A DNA stretch of 64,000 nucleotides from Litchfieldella rifensis (GTDB lineage: Bacteria; Pseudomonadota; Gammaproteobacteria; Pseudomonadales; Halomonadaceae), in NCBI RefSeq assembly GCF_042646605.1, contig NZ_JBHRUG010000026.1, forward strand, positions 122,764 through 186,763, read 5' to 3'. The notes under the pieces are model-generated. The model worked only from the letters and a program-made list of their open reading frames with translations. It was not told the DNA's origin and made no database searches. Positions 47,991-57,718 of this stretch are shown here, piece after piece. The stretch's first letter is position 1; each line of letters starts with the position of its first letter. The position numbers and the translations under genes are program-made.

Positions 47991-49988
47991 ATGCTGATCA
48001 AGATGATTCCCGAAATCGGCCACTTTGCCCTGGTGATCGCGTTGCTGATGGCGGTCGTTCAGGCGACCATGCCGTTGGCCGGGGCCGCCACGCGTCGCCC
48101 GCTGTGGATGGCCTTCGCGCGGCCCATGGCGGCCGGTCAGTTCCTGTTCGTGGCCACCGCCTATGCGTGCCTGACCCTGAGCTACCTGCTCGACGACTTC
48201 AGCGTGGCCACTGTCGCCAACAACTCCAATTCCATGCTGCCCTGGTACTACAAGTTCAGTGCCGTGTGGGGCAACCATGAAGGCTCGGTGCTGTTGTGGA
48301 TCCTGATGCTGGCCGGGTGGGGCTTCGCCGCCAGCCGTCTCTCGCACAACCTGCCCGTGGACATGATCGCCCGGGTGCTGGGTGTGATGGGCATGGTGTC
48401 GGTTGGCTTCCTGGCGTTCATCCTGGTCACCTCCAACCCCTTCGAACGCTTGTTGCCGTCGATTCCCCAGGACGGGGCCGATCTCAACCCGCTGCTGCAG
48501 GACTTCGGCCTGATCATCCACCCGCCGATGCTATACATGGGCTATGTGGGGTTCTCGGTGGTGTTCGCCTTCGCCATCGCGGCCCTGCTGGGCGGGCGCC
48601 TGGATGCCGCCTGGACGCGCTGGGCACGGCCCTGGACCAATATCGCCTGGGCCTTCCTCACGGTGGGAATCGCGCTCGGCAGCTGGTGGGCCTACTACGA
48701 GCTGGGCTGGGGCGGCTGGTGGTTCTGGGACCCGGTGGAGAATGCCTCGTTGCTGCCCTGGCTCGCCGGCACGGCGCTGATCCACTCGCTGGCGGTGACC
48801 GAAAAGCGCGGTTCGTTCAAGAGCTGGACGGTGTTGCTGGCGATCACGACCTTCTCGCTATCGCTGCTGGGAACCTTCCTGGTGCGCTCCGGTGTACTGA
48901 CGTCGGTGCACGCCTTCGCCAACGATCCGTCACGGGGGCTGTTCATCCTGGCCCTGCTGGGCGCCACCGTAGGTCTGTCGCTGCTGATTTTCGCCCTGCG
49001 CGCGCCCCGCGTGCGTCACGCCGTGGCCTTCAGCTGGGTATCGCGGGATGCCTTGCTGCTGATCAATAACATCCTGCTGGTGATCATGACCGTCACCGTG
49101 CTGCTGGGGACCGTCTATCCGTTGCTTCTCGACGCGCTGGGGCTGGGCAAGATCAGCGTGGGACCGCCTTACTTCAATGCCCTGTTCGTGCCCTTGACCG
49201 CGATGCTGTGCGTGTTCATGGGGCTTGGCCCCAATGCCCGCTGGAAACTCATGTCGGGACGTGAGTTGTTGCGGCGCCTGGCGCTGGCGGGGGCCACGGC
49301 GCTGGTGATCGGCAGCATCGTGCCGCTGGTGTATGGCGGCGAGTGGAACCTGTGGGTGACGTTGGGGCTGGTAATCGCCTTGTGGATCGTGCTGTCGCTG
49401 GTGAGCGATCTGCTCGACAAGACGCGCCAGGCGCCGTCGCGGCTGGCCGGGCTGAAGCGCTTGTCGCTGGCCCATTGGGGCATGGTCCTCGGGCATCTGG
49501 GGCTGGCGGTGACCATCGTCGGGGTGACCGTGGTCTCCCACTACAACGTCGAGCGCAATGTGCGCATGGCGCCGGGGGACAGCGTGCAGGTCGCCGGCTA
49601 CACCTTCACCATGACCGAACTGCGCAATCGACGTGGCCCCAACTTCCTGGCCGATACCGCCACCATCCGGGTCAACCGTGACGGCAGTGCTCGCTCCTTC
49701 ACCATGGCACCCGAGAAGCGGCTGTATCTCGCCCGGGGCATGCCGATGACGGATGTGGCGCTGCGCCCCGGCCTGTTCCGTGACCTCTATGTCGCCATGG
49801 GCGAAGACCTGGGGGATGGCTCCTGGGCCCTGCGCATCCAGTACAAACCCTTCGTGCGCTGGCTATGGTTGGGTGCCCTGCTGATGGCCGCCGGTGGCCT
49901 GTTGGCGGTGGCCGATCGCCGCTATCGTCTCAAGCGCACTCGGGAGGCACCGCAGTCGGCGCCCCTGTCGCGTGAGGTATCGGCATGA
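47991..49988 (+). CDS. ccmF: Heme lyase subunit CcmF
   Basis: Large membrane protein that attaches heme to apocytochrome c with CcmH/I. The 665-residue product has many helices and the WWD signature WGGWWFWDPVENASLLPWLA (about 240-259), with conserved histidines in WGNHEGS, IIHPPMLYMG and VHAFANDP. GGAG lies 6 nt before the ATG at 47991; an in-frame start 18 codons upstream overlaps ccmE. The stop overlaps ccmG in ATGA. Confidence 0.97.
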   Translation: MLIKMIPEIGHFALVIALLMAVVQATMPLAGAATRRPLWMAFARPMAAGQFLFVATAYACLTLSYLLDDFSVATVANNSNSMLPWYYKFSAVWGNHEGSVLLWILMLAGWGFAASRLSHNLPVDMIARVLGVMGMVSVGFLAFILVTSNPFERLLPSIPQDGADLNPLLQDFGLIIHPPMLYMGYVGFSVVFAFAIAALLGGRLDAAWTRWARPWTNIAWAFLTVGIALGSWWAYYELGWGGWWFWDPVENASLLPWLAGTALIHSLAVTEKRGSFKSWTVLLAITTFSLSLLGTFLVRSGVLTSVHAFANDPSRGLFILALLGATVGLSLLIFALRAPRVRHAVAFSWVSRDALLLINNILLVIMTVTVLLGTVYPLLLDALGLGKISVGPPYFNALFVPLTAMLCVFMGLGPNARWKLMSGRELLRRLALAGATALVIGSIVPLVYGGEWNLWVTLGLVIALWIVLSLVSDLLDKTRQAPSRLAGLKRLSLAHWGMVLGHLGLAVTIVGVTVVSHYNVERNVRMAPGDSVQVAGYTFTMTELRNRRGPNFLADTATIRVNRDGSARSFTMAPEKRLYLARGMPMTDVALRPGLFRDLYVAMGEDLGDGSWALRIQYKPFVRWLWLGALLMAAGGLLAVADRRYRLKRTREAPQSAPLSREVSA

Positions 49989-50515
49989 AACGACGGCTAC
50001 TGTTACTCGTGCCCCTGGTGGGCTTTCTGCTGTTGTCGGGGTTCCTCTACATGGGCCTGTCGCTGGATCCCTTCCAGCGCGATTCCGCGTTGCTGGCCCG
50101 CGACTTCCCGGCCTTCTCGCTATCGACCCTCGACGACCCCGAGGCGCGGGTCGACGAGTCGCTGTTCAAGGGTGGCGAGGTCACGCTGGTCAACGTGTGG
50201 GGCGAATGGTGCCCAACCTGCAAGCAGGAGATGCCGCAACTGCTCGATCTGGCCGAACGTGGCGTGCGCCTGGTGGGTGTCGACTACAAGGACACCCGTG
50301 ACAAGGGCCGTGAATTTCTCGATGAGTTCGGGAATCCCTTCGAGGTCAATATCTTCGATCCCGAAGGCGATCTGGGCTTCGAGCTCGGGGTGTATGGGGC
50401 GCCGGAAACCTTCCTGGTCGATGGCGATGGCGTGATTCGCTATCACCACACCGGCTATATCACGCCCGAAGACGTGAACGACACCATCATGCCGGAGGTG
50501 GAAAAATGGCAATGA
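49985..50515 (+). CDS. ccmG: Thiol:disulfide interchange protein CcmG (DsbE)
   Basis: Membrane-anchored periplasmic thioredoxin that keeps the CXXCH cysteines of apocytochrome c reduced. The 176-residue product has an N-terminal anchor (about 5-25), the active site WGEWCPTCKQEMP with Cys76 and Cys79, and the cis-Pro loop YGAPETFLVDGDG near 137. It overlaps ccmF by 4 nt and ccmH by 10. Confidence 0.96.
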   Translation: MKRRLLLLVPLVGFLLLSGFLYMGLSLDPFQRDSALLARDFPAFSLSTLDDPEARVDESLFKGGEVTLVNVWGEWCPTCKQEMPQLLDLAERGVRLVGVDYKDTRDKGREFLDEFGNPFEVNIFDPEGDLGFELGVYGAPETFLVDGDGVIRYHHTGYITPEDVNDTIMPEVEKWQ

Positions 50516-50976
50516 GCTGGCGTGGACTGGCCGTCCTGGGTCTGTTGTTGATATCCGGCCTGGTCGTCGCTGCGGTGGAAGTCCACGAGTTCGATGACTC
50601 GGTCATGGAGCAGCGCTATCACGATCTGACCACCACGCTGCGCTGCCCCAAGTGCGAGAACCAGGCCATTGGCGATTCCAACTCGCCGGTCGCCAAGGAC
50701 ATGCGCGAGCGGGTGGACATGTTGCTGCGTGAGGGACGCTCCGACCGCGAGATCCAGGATTACATGGTCGCCCGCTTTGGCGATTATGTGCTCTACAATC
50801 CCCGCCTTGAGGGGCGCACCTGGTTACTGTGGGGGCTGCCGGCGATACTGGTACTCGTCGGCGCCGTGCTGGTGGTTCTGATCGTACGCTCTCGTCGTCG
50901 GGCCTCGGCACGCCAGTTGAGTGCCGAGGAACGTACCCGGCTGGATGCCCTGATCAATCGCAAGGGGACCGAATGA
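50506..50976 (+). CDS. ccmH: Cytochrome c maturation protein CcmH (thioreductase part)
   Basis: Membrane-anchored redox protein that presents apocytochrome c to CcmF. The 156-residue product has a signal/anchor at the N-terminus, the redox motif LRCPKCENQ with Cys47 and Cys50, and a C-terminal helix (about 104-128). It corresponds to the N-terminal half of E. coli CcmH; the other half is the separate ccmI next to it. Confidence 0.95.
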   Translation: MAMSWRGLAVLGLLLISGLVVAAVEVHEFDDSVMEQRYHDLTTTLRCPKCENQAIGDSNSPVAKDMRERVDMLLREGRSDREIQDYMVARFGDYVLYNPRLEGRTWLLWGLPAILVLVGAVLVVLIVRSRRRASARQLSAEERTRLDALINRKGTE

Positions 50977-52217
50977 CGTTACTCTGGGTAGCCTTTGGCC
51001 TGCTGCTGTTACCGGCATTGTGGTTGCTGGTGATGCCGCTGCGCACCGCCGGCACAGTGCACGCCGCCCAACGGGACTTCGAGGCCGATGATCGCACCGC
51101 TCAGCAGAACGTGGCGGTTTACCGCCGGCGCCTGGCTTCCCTGGAGGCGGCTCTGGAGCGTGGTGAGATCGACCGGGGGCGCTTCGACGAGGATCGCCTG
51201 GACCTCGAGCGCAGCCTGCTCGAGGACACCGAAGGGCTGCAGCGTCGTCCGCTCAAGTCACCGACGGCGGGGCGTGTGGCCGTGCCGGTGGTGGTGCTGG
51301 GGGTCGTGGTAGCCAGCGTGCTGTGGTATCAGCACCAGGGTGCCGAAGGCGACCTGGCGCTGCATGCCATTCAGCAAGAGGTGCTCAACCAGCCCGATGG
51401 GTCCTTGTCGATGATGGTCGAACGCCTCGAGGAGGAGGCCGTTCGCCAGCCCGACAACCCCAATGTCTGGATGGCCTTGTTCCCCCTTTACCGTGACAGC
51501 AATCAGGGCGGGAAGGCCATCGAAGCGCTCGAGCGTCTGATCGAGTTGGAGGGTCGCCAGCCCGCCCTGCTGGCGCAATTGGCGCAGATCCGGTTCTTCG
51601 TCGCCAACCGCACGCTGACCGACGAGGTGCAGGCACTGGTCGACGAAACCCTCGAGCGGGACCCGCGTCAGCCCACCGTGCTTGGCATGCTGGGGATCCA
51701 CGCCTTCGACCGTGCCCGCTACGAAGAGGCCATCGACTACTGGCGGCGTGCCATCGCCGGCTTCGACGACCCCGGCTCGGCAGCGGCGCTGCGCGAGGGC
51801 ATCGCCGTGGCGCAGCAACGCCTGGGCGTGCCGCCCGACGAGCTCGAGACGGCGTCGTCTCAAGGGCCCGGCATCCGCGTGCGGATCACTCTCGACGAGG
51901 CGCTGCGTGACCAGGTCAGCGAGGATGCCACCGTGTTCGTGGTGGCGCGCGACCTGCAAGGCGAACTACCGCCGCTGGCGGTGACCCGGGCGCAAGTCGC
52001 GGAACTGCCGTTGACGGTGACGCTCGATGACACCAGCGCCATGAGCGATCGGGCACGCCTGTCCCAGGTCGATGAGGCCCGTGTGGTCGTGCGTGTCTCT
52101 GCCAGTGGCCAGGCCACGCCCCAGGCCGGCGATCTGTTCGGCGACCGTGACGCGGTGGCGGTGGGTGATACCGACGGCGAGCCCGTCGACGTGGTCATCG
52201 ACAGGGTTGTCGAATAG
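50973..52217 (+). CDS. ccmI: Cytochrome c maturation protein CcmI (TPR chaperone of apocytochrome)
   Basis: Binds the C-terminus of apocytochromes c. The 414-residue product has two N-terminal helices (LLWVAFGLLLLPALWLLVMP, and VPVVVLGVVVASVLWY near 95-112), an acidic cytosolic loop with a leucine-zipper-like stretch, then periplasmic tetratricopeptide repeats (NPNVWMALFPLYRDSNQGGK; RYEEAIDYWRRAIAGF) and a C-terminal beta domain. It overlaps ccmH in ATGA and ends 2 nt before the smc GTG. Confidence 0.93.
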   Translation: MTLLWVAFGLLLLPALWLLVMPLRTAGTVHAAQRDFEADDRTAQQNVAVYRRRLASLEAALERGEIDRGRFDEDRLDLERSLLEDTEGLQRRPLKSPTAGRVAVPVVVLGVVVASVLWYQHQGAEGDLALHAIQQEVLNQPDGSLSMMVERLEEEAVRQPDNPNVWMALFPLYRDSNQGGKAIEALERLIELEGRQPALLAQLAQIRFFVANRTLTDEVQALVDETLERDPRQPTVLGMLGIHAFDRARYEEAIDYWRRAIAGFDDPGSAAALREGIAVAQQRLGVPPDELETASSQGPGIRVRITLDEALRDQVSEDATVFVVARDLQGELPPLAVTRAQVAELPLTVTLDDTSAMSDRARLSQVDEARVVVRVSASGQATPQAGDLFGDRDAVAVGDTDGEPVDVVIDRVVE

Positions 52218-52219
52218 CC

Positions 52220-55200
52220 GTGCGTCTCAAGTCCATCAAGCTGGTCGGCTTCAAGTCCTTCGTCGACCCGGTCACGGTGCCTTTCGATGGCAATATGACG
52301 GCCATCGTCGGGCCCAATGGCTGTGGCAAATCCAACGTCATCGACGCCGTGCGCTGGGTGATGGGCGAGTCGTCGGCCAAGACCCTGCGTGGCGAATCGA
52401 TGACCGATGTCATCTTCAACGGCTCCACCGGCCGCAAGCCGGTGGGCCAGGCATCGATCGAACTGCTGTTCGACAACCGCGACGGCAGCATGGGTGGTCC
52501 TTATGCCCAGTACGCCGAGATCGCCGTCAAACGCCTGGTCACGCGCGACAGCCAGTCCAGCTACTTCTTCAATGGCCAGAAGTGTCGCCGCCGCGATATC
52601 GCCGACCTGTTCCTGGGCACCGGCCTGGGCCCGCGCTCCTACGCCATCATCGGCCAGGGCATGATCTCGCGGCTGATCGAGGCGCGCCCCGAGGACCTGC
52701 GCGCCACGCTCGAGGAAGCCGCCGGCATCTCCAAATACAAGGAGCGCCGCCGCGAGACCGAGAACCGCATGCGCCGCACCCAGGAGAACCTGGAGCGTCT
52801 CGACGACATCCGTGAGGAACTCGACAAGCAGCTCGAACGCCTCAAGCGTCAGGCGGAAGCGGCCAAGCGCTACCAGACCCTGAAACAGGAGGAATACCGA
52901 CTCAAGGGCGAGCTGGCGCTGTTGCGCGCCCGTGCCCTGCGCGCCCAGCAGGACGAGCAGGAGAGCCGCGTCCGCGATCGGGAAACCCAGGTCGAGCGCG
53001 AGATTCTCGGTCAACGCCAGTGCGAGACGCGCCTCGAGGAGGCCCGCATCGAGCACGATCGCCTGGCCGAACAACTCGAGGCGCATCAGGCACGCTTCTA
53101 TGACACCACCGCGACGATCGCCCGTCTCGAGCAGAGCCTGGAGCACGCGCGCACCCGCGACCAGCAACTCGCCCGCGACCTGGAAAGCGTGCGCCGTGAA
53201 CTGGCCGAGCTCGACCAACTCGGTGAGGCGGATGGGGAACGCCTCCAGGCACTCGATGCGCGCCTCGAGACGCTGGGGCCGGAGCAGGAGGAAATCGCCG
53301 AGTCGCTGGCCCAGCTCGAGGAGGCCCTCGAGGAGGCCGAGGCAGTCGACGCCGAGACCGGCGAGCGCTGGAATGCCTTCAGTGACGCCCTGCGTCAGGC
53401 CAGTCATGATGCCGAGCGTGCCCAGGATCAGGTGAAGAGCCTCGAACAGGCGCTCGAATCGCTGGCCGCCGAAGACCAGCGGCGTCGCCAGCAGCGACAG
53501 GAGCTTCCCGATGTCAGCGAACTGCGCGAACAGCGTGGCGAATTGACCGAGCGACTGGCCGAACTCGGGTTGGCACGCGAGACGCTGGAGGCGCGTTGCG
53601 ACACTCTTCTCGAACGACGCCAGACCGCTCAGGAGGAGATGGCGGCCAGCGAACGGGCCCGCGAAGACGATCGTCAGACGCGCAGCAGCCTACAGGGCGA
53701 ACTGGCCTCGCTGGATGCCCTGATCCAGGCCGGCCTGGCCGACAACGACGAGGCCCTGGAAGCGCATCTGCGCAGCCATGGCCTGCAGCAGGCACCGCGG
53801 CTGGGGGAACGGCTGGAGGTCGAGGCCGGCTGGGAGGGCGTCGTGTCCTGGGTGCTCTCGCCTTGGCTCAATGCACGCCTCGTTCCGCTCGCCACCGCTC
53901 ACGACGCGTTGGCAACGCTGGCGGCCGGCGAGTTGCCATTGGTCGAAGGCGCGGAACCGGATATCGTTGCCTACGATGACGCGAGCCTGGCGGCGCGAGT
54001 TCGGGGCGGCGGCGTGGCGGCCGCCTTGCTGGCCGGCATTCATTGTGCCGACTCCCCGGCTGCCGCCTGGGCCAAGCAGGCCGAGTTGACGCCCGGCGAG
54101 AGTGTGATCACCGCCGATGGGCTGTGGCTGGGACGTGGCTGGGCGCGCCGTCGAGGGGCGACCGAGGCCGCCGATAGCCTGCTCGTCAGCCGGCGGCGGC
54201 GTGACGAGGTGGCGCTGGAACTCGACCATACCGAGACCCGGTTGGCCACGCATGAAGATCGGCTGGAGACCGCCAAGGCGCACATCCAGGAGATTGAAGC
54301 GGCCCTCGAACAGTGCCGGCAGGAAGAGCGCGACCTGGACCGGCAGCGACAGCAGCTCGCCTTGCAGGAAGGCAACCTGGCCACGCGACTCGAGCATCTC
54401 GACAGCCGGGCCCGGGAACTCGACGAGGAACTCGCCCGCCTTGACGCACAACGCGAGGACCGGGCCATGGCGTTGGAAGCGGCACGCGATCGCTGGCAGG
54501 CGGCCATGGCCACGTTGGAAGACAGCACCTTGCAGCGCGATGCCCTGGAAAGCGAACGGCGGAGCGCCCAGGAGCGCCTGGCCAGCCTGCGCAGTCGTCA
54601 GCGGCCATTGGCCGACCAGGCACAGCAACTGGCACTGGAGCATCAGCGCCTGACCACCGAGCGTGCCGGGCTGGCGCAGCAGCAAGGGCGTGCCGACCAG
54701 TCGCGCGAACGGCTCGAGGAGAAGTGCGCCGAACTCGAGGAAAGCCGCGAGAGACTGCGTGAGCCCGAAGAGGACGATCGCGAACGTCTCGACGAGCTGC
54801 TGCACCGCCGTGCCGAGGAAGAGCAGGCACTGAATGCCTGCCGCGACCAGGCAACCGGCCTTGCCGAGCAGTTGCGCAACGATGAACTGGCGCGTCAGGG
54901 CCATGAGCGCAATCTGGAGGCGATTCGCGAGCGCCTGCAGGAGGAGCGCATGCAGGTGCAGGCCCTGAAACTCAAGGCCGATGTTCAGGACGAACACCTC
55001 GCGGAGCTGGGCCACGATGCCTCGCGGCTGGCGGACGCGCTGGATCCCAATGCCACCGAGTCGGCCTGGCAAACGCGTCTGGAAGAGCTCGCCGACAAGA
55101 TTCGTCGCCTGGGAGCGATCAACCTGGCGGCCATCGAGGAATACGATCAGCAAGCCGAGCGACGCGACTATCTCGAAGCCCAGCATGCCGAATTGAGCGA

Positions 55201-55723
55201 AGCGCTGGAGACTCTCGATCGGGCGATTCGCAAGATTGACCAGGAAACACGGACGCGTTTCAAGCAGACCTTCGATCAGGTCGATGCCGGCCTACAGACG
55301 CTTTTCCCCAAGGTTTTCGGAGGGGGAACTGCATGGTTGACGCTTACCGGCGAGGATTTACTGGAAACCGGTGTCGCCATCATGGCACGCCCGCCGGGCA
55401 AGAAGAACAGCACCATTCATCTTCTCTCGGGGGGAGAAAAAGCGTTGACCGCGTTGTCACTGGTATTTGCCATCTTTCAACTCAATCCAGCACCGTTCTG
55501 CATGCTCGATGAAGTCGATGCTCCGCTCGATGATGCTAATGTTGGCCGCTACGCCAAGCTGGTGAAGGAGATGTCGGAAACGGTGCAATTTATCTTTATC
55601 ACCCACAACAAGATTGCCATGGAGGCGGCCGAACGTCTGATGGGGGTGACCATGCAGGAACCAGGAGTGTCGCGCCTGGTCTCAGTGGGGGTTGAAGAGG
55701 CCGCGGTACTGGCTGAGGCCTGA
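52220..55723 (+). CDS. smc: Chromosome segregation protein SMC
   Basis: Condensin ATPase that organises the chromosome with ScpA/ScpB. The 1167-residue product has the head parts at both ends: Walker A IVGPNGCGKSNVIDAVRWV (about 30-48), and near the C-terminus the signature HLLSGGEKALTALSLVFA and Walker B FCMLDEVDAPLDDAN. Between them are two long coiled coils around a hinge near 520-650. The start is a GTG 2 nt after ccmI, so it may be read from the ccm transcript. Having SMC rather than MukB fits a Pseudomonas/Oceanospirillales-type chromosome. A run of A then T (55830-55850) after the stop may act as a weak terminator. Confidence 0.97.
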   Translation: MRLKSIKLVGFKSFVDPVTVPFDGNMTAIVGPNGCGKSNVIDAVRWVMGESSAKTLRGESMTDVIFNGSTGRKPVGQASIELLFDNRDGSMGGPYAQYAEIAVKRLVTRDSQSSYFFNGQKCRRRDIADLFLGTGLGPRSYAIIGQGMISRLIEARPEDLRATLEEAAGISKYKERRRETENRMRRTQENLERLDDIREELDKQLERLKRQAEAAKRYQTLKQEEYRLKGELALLRARALRAQQDEQESRVRDRETQVEREILGQRQCETRLEEARIEHDRLAEQLEAHQARFYDTTATIARLEQSLEHARTRDQQLARDLESVRRELAELDQLGEADGERLQALDARLETLGPEQEEIAESLAQLEEALEEAEAVDAETGERWNAFSDALRQASHDAERAQDQVKSLEQALESLAAEDQRRRQQRQELPDVSELREQRGELTERLAELGLARETLEARCDTLLERRQTAQEEMAASERAREDDRQTRSSLQGELASLDALIQAGLADNDEALEAHLRSHGLQQAPRLGERLEVEAGWEGVVSWVLSPWLNARLVPLATAHDALATLAAGELPLVEGAEPDIVAYDDASLAARVRGGGVAAALLAGIHCADSPAAAWAKQAELTPGESVITADGLWLGRGWARRRGATEAADSLLVSRRRRDEVALELDHTETRLATHEDRLETAKAHIQEIEAALEQCRQEERDLDRQRQQLALQEGNLATRLEHLDSRARELDEELARLDAQREDRAMALEAARDRWQAAMATLEDSTLQRDALESERRSAQERLASLRSRQRPLADQAQQLALEHQRLTTERAGLAQQQGRADQSRERLEEKCAELEESRERLREPEEDDRERLDELLHRRAEEEQALNACRDQATGLAEQLRNDELARQGHERNLEAIRERLQEERMQVQALKLKADVQDEHLAELGHDASRLADALDPNATESAWQTRLEELADKIRRLGAINLAAIEEYDQQAERRDYLEAQHAELSEALETLDRAIRKIDQETRTRFKQTFDQVDAGLQTLFPKVFGGGTAWLTLTGEDLLETGVAIMARPPGKKNSTIHLLSGGEKALTALSLVFAIFQLNPAPFCMLDEVDAPLDDANVGRYAKLVKEMSETVQFIFITHNKIAMEAAERLMGVTMQEPGVSRLVSVGVEEAAVLAEA

Positions 55724-55921
55724 ACGACTTGCACAAAATCGTTAAACGGGTTACCAAGGAAGGATATCAATGAAGGTCGGGGACAATAGAAGGGTGGTTG
55801 CGCTAGGGCCAAGTGAAAACTTGACATTCAAAAAAAGTGGCCCTTTTTTTGGTAATCGCGCTATGCTGGTGACGTACAACTTATTCAGGCATGGCGCCTT
55901 AGCAAACAGGCAAGACGACCC

Positions 55922-57517
55922 ATGGAACTAAGAGAGTGGCTGATCATCCTGGGGCTGGCTCTGGTGACCATCATCGTGATCGATGGTGTTCGTCGCCTGC
56001 AACGCCAGCGTCGAGTGCCCCGACTCGATCAGGTCGACAACGACGCGACCGGCTCGGGCAAGGGGGAAGTGGCGGATCCCGAGCAGGCAGCTCGCGAGGC
56101 CGAGGTCAACTGGGAATTACCCAATGGAGGGGCGCGTGTCGTCAAGCCCGCCTCTTATAGTAGTACGGCCGAGTCCAAGCCCAAGCCCAAACTGCAGCGG
56201 CAGGAACATCCTGGGCCGTCCAAGGTGCTGGCCAACTGGCGCAACCATCAGGAGCGGACCTCGACGGTGAAGCCGGAGCGTCCGCGGTCCGAGGCGGAGA
56301 CGAAGCCAGCGAACCCCTCACACGCGACGAGCGAAGCCCGTCAGGCGTCGCGTTCCGAGTCGCCGGCCGCGGCCTCGGCTGCCAGCAATACGGCGACTGC
56401 TCCCCGGGAAGATGATGTCCGTCGGGAAGCGTCCGTTGCGGCGAACGAACGGCCGGCAGCGTCCAGCGACGCCTCGTCCGAGCAGCACGAGACGAGACCC
56501 AAGCGTAACGAGCCGACGCTCTCGGCTCTCGATGATGAGCCGGAGCGCGATTCCGAGGTTGCCGGCCTTGCGGCCGACCCCGAGGACCACGACGAGGCCG
56601 AGCGCTATCGTCTCGTCGATCTCGAAGGCATGGGCGACTCCTTGAAGTCCGGTTCCGCGCGCATGGGCGCCTCGGTCCAGCGTTTCGGTGCCTCGCTGCA
56701 GAAGAACTTTGCCGAGCGCAAGGCGCAACGCAAGAAGGACAAGCTCAAGCGTGAGCAGGAAAAGGTCGAGCGTCAGGCGCGCGAGGCCAGTCGTCGGCAG
56801 CAAGCCAAGGCCGAACGCGAGGCGCGCGAAGCCGAAAAACGGCAGCGGGAGAAGGAACGCTCGCTGGTCGAAGATGATTATGATGATCCGCTGTTCGCTC
56901 CGCCGCGTGCAGCGGCGCCGGATGAAGCGGCCGCAATGGAGCGGGAGACGGCCGATAGCGGTGACGCTTCCTTGGACTATCAACCGCAACCCGTGGTGAC
57001 GCCGCATCCGGTGGTCGAGAAGGCGTTGCGCAATGATGTCAGTGCCCAACATGCGCGTGATACCCTGAGCCATGCCGAGGAAGTGATCGTCATCAGCGTG
57101 ATGTCGCGCGACGAAGAGGGCTTCTCCGGGGCGGCACTGCTCGACCTGATGCTGGCCTGTGGGCTGCGCTACAGCAGCGAGATGGGTATCTTCCACCGGT
57201 TCGAGACCGAGGATCCGGAAAGCGAATTGCAGTTTTCCATGGTCAATGTCGTCAAGCCCGGGATCTTCCCGCTCGAAGCGATGGACGAGTTCACCACGCC
57301 GGGCATCACCCTGTTGATGCCTCTTCCCGGCGCTACCGACACGGCTGCCGCCTTCGAGGCGATGGTCGAGACGGCCATGGTCGTGGTGCGCCACCTGGGC
57401 GGTGAACTCAAGGACGAGAACCACAGTGTGATGACCGCACAAACCGTGGAATTCGCCCGCCAGCGAGTCCAGGAGTTCGAGCGGCGTCACCGCCTGCATC
57501 GCTACCAGGCGAATTAG
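55922..57517 (+). CDS. zipA: Cell division protein ZipA
   Basis: Anchors the FtsZ ring to the inner membrane. The 531-residue product has one N-terminal membrane helix (about 6-23, LIILGLALVTIIVIDGVRRL). A long, low-complexity linker rich in Glu, Arg, Ala, Pro and Ser follows (about 40-340, with a highly basic coiled segment near 255-315). The C-terminal FtsZ-binding domain has EEVIVISVMSRDEEGFSGAA and MVNVVKPGIFP. At 531 residues it is longer than E. coli ZipA (328) because of the linker. smc-zipA-ligA is a conserved order. Degenerate 7-mers start 5 nt after the stop. Confidence 0.94.
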   Translation: MELREWLIILGLALVTIIVIDGVRRLQRQRRVPRLDQVDNDATGSGKGEVADPEQAAREAEVNWELPNGGARVVKPASYSSTAESKPKPKLQRQEHPGPSKVLANWRNHQERTSTVKPERPRSEAETKPANPSHATSEARQASRSESPAAASAASNTATAPREDDVRREASVAANERPAASSDASSEQHETRPKRNEPTLSALDDEPERDSEVAGLAADPEDHDEAERYRLVDLEGMGDSLKSGSARMGASVQRFGASLQKNFAERKAQRKKDKLKREQEKVERQAREASRRQQAKAEREAREAEKRQREKERSLVEDDYDDPLFAPPRAAAPDEAAAMERETADSGDASLDYQPQPVVTPHPVVEKALRNDVSAQHARDTLSHAEEVIVISVMSRDEEGFSGAALLDLMLACGLRYSSEMGIFHRFETEDPESELQFSMVNVVKPGIFPLEAMDEFTTPGITLLMPLPGATDTAAAFEAMVETAMVVVRHLGGELKDENHSVMTAQTVEFARQRVQEFERRHRLHRYQAN

Positions 57518-57521
57518 CCAT

Positions 57522-57689
57522 AAGCTATGAGCTGTAAGCCGTAAGTTTGAAGAGGTAACAACAACCCCGTGAGAGATCACGGGGTTGTTTTGTTGATAGA
57601 CTTCGATCCAATGATTGGTTTCGAGCTTCGAGCTTCGAGCTTCGAGCTTCGAGCTTCGAGCTTCGAGCTTCGAGCTTCGAGCTTCGAGC
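57522..57689. repeat. 7-bp repeat locus C flanking the zipA terminator
   Basis: Four degenerate units (AAGCTAT, GAGCTGT, AAGCCGT, AAGTTTG; 57522-57549) lie before the zipA terminator hairpin. Ten perfect TTCGAGC units (57620-57689) lie after it and run to 30 nt before the ligA start. The units share the RGCY core of the other arrays. A false open frame extends ligA upstream through the array because the 7-mer has no stop in that frame. Confidence 0.92.
57561..57594 (+). terminator. Rho-independent terminator of zipA
   Basis: ACAACCCCGTGA-GAGA-TCACGGGGTTGT, a 12-bp perfect stem, followed by TTTGTT. It lies inside repeat locus C. Confidence 0.88.
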
Positions 57690-57718
57690 CTTTATGCATT
57701 CGACCGGAACATGACCAC

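Noticed and set aside
55821..55826. Exact TTGACA upstream of zipA as promoter
   Set aside because: At 16-18 bp distance only a T-run is found, without a usable -10; left out as a feature.
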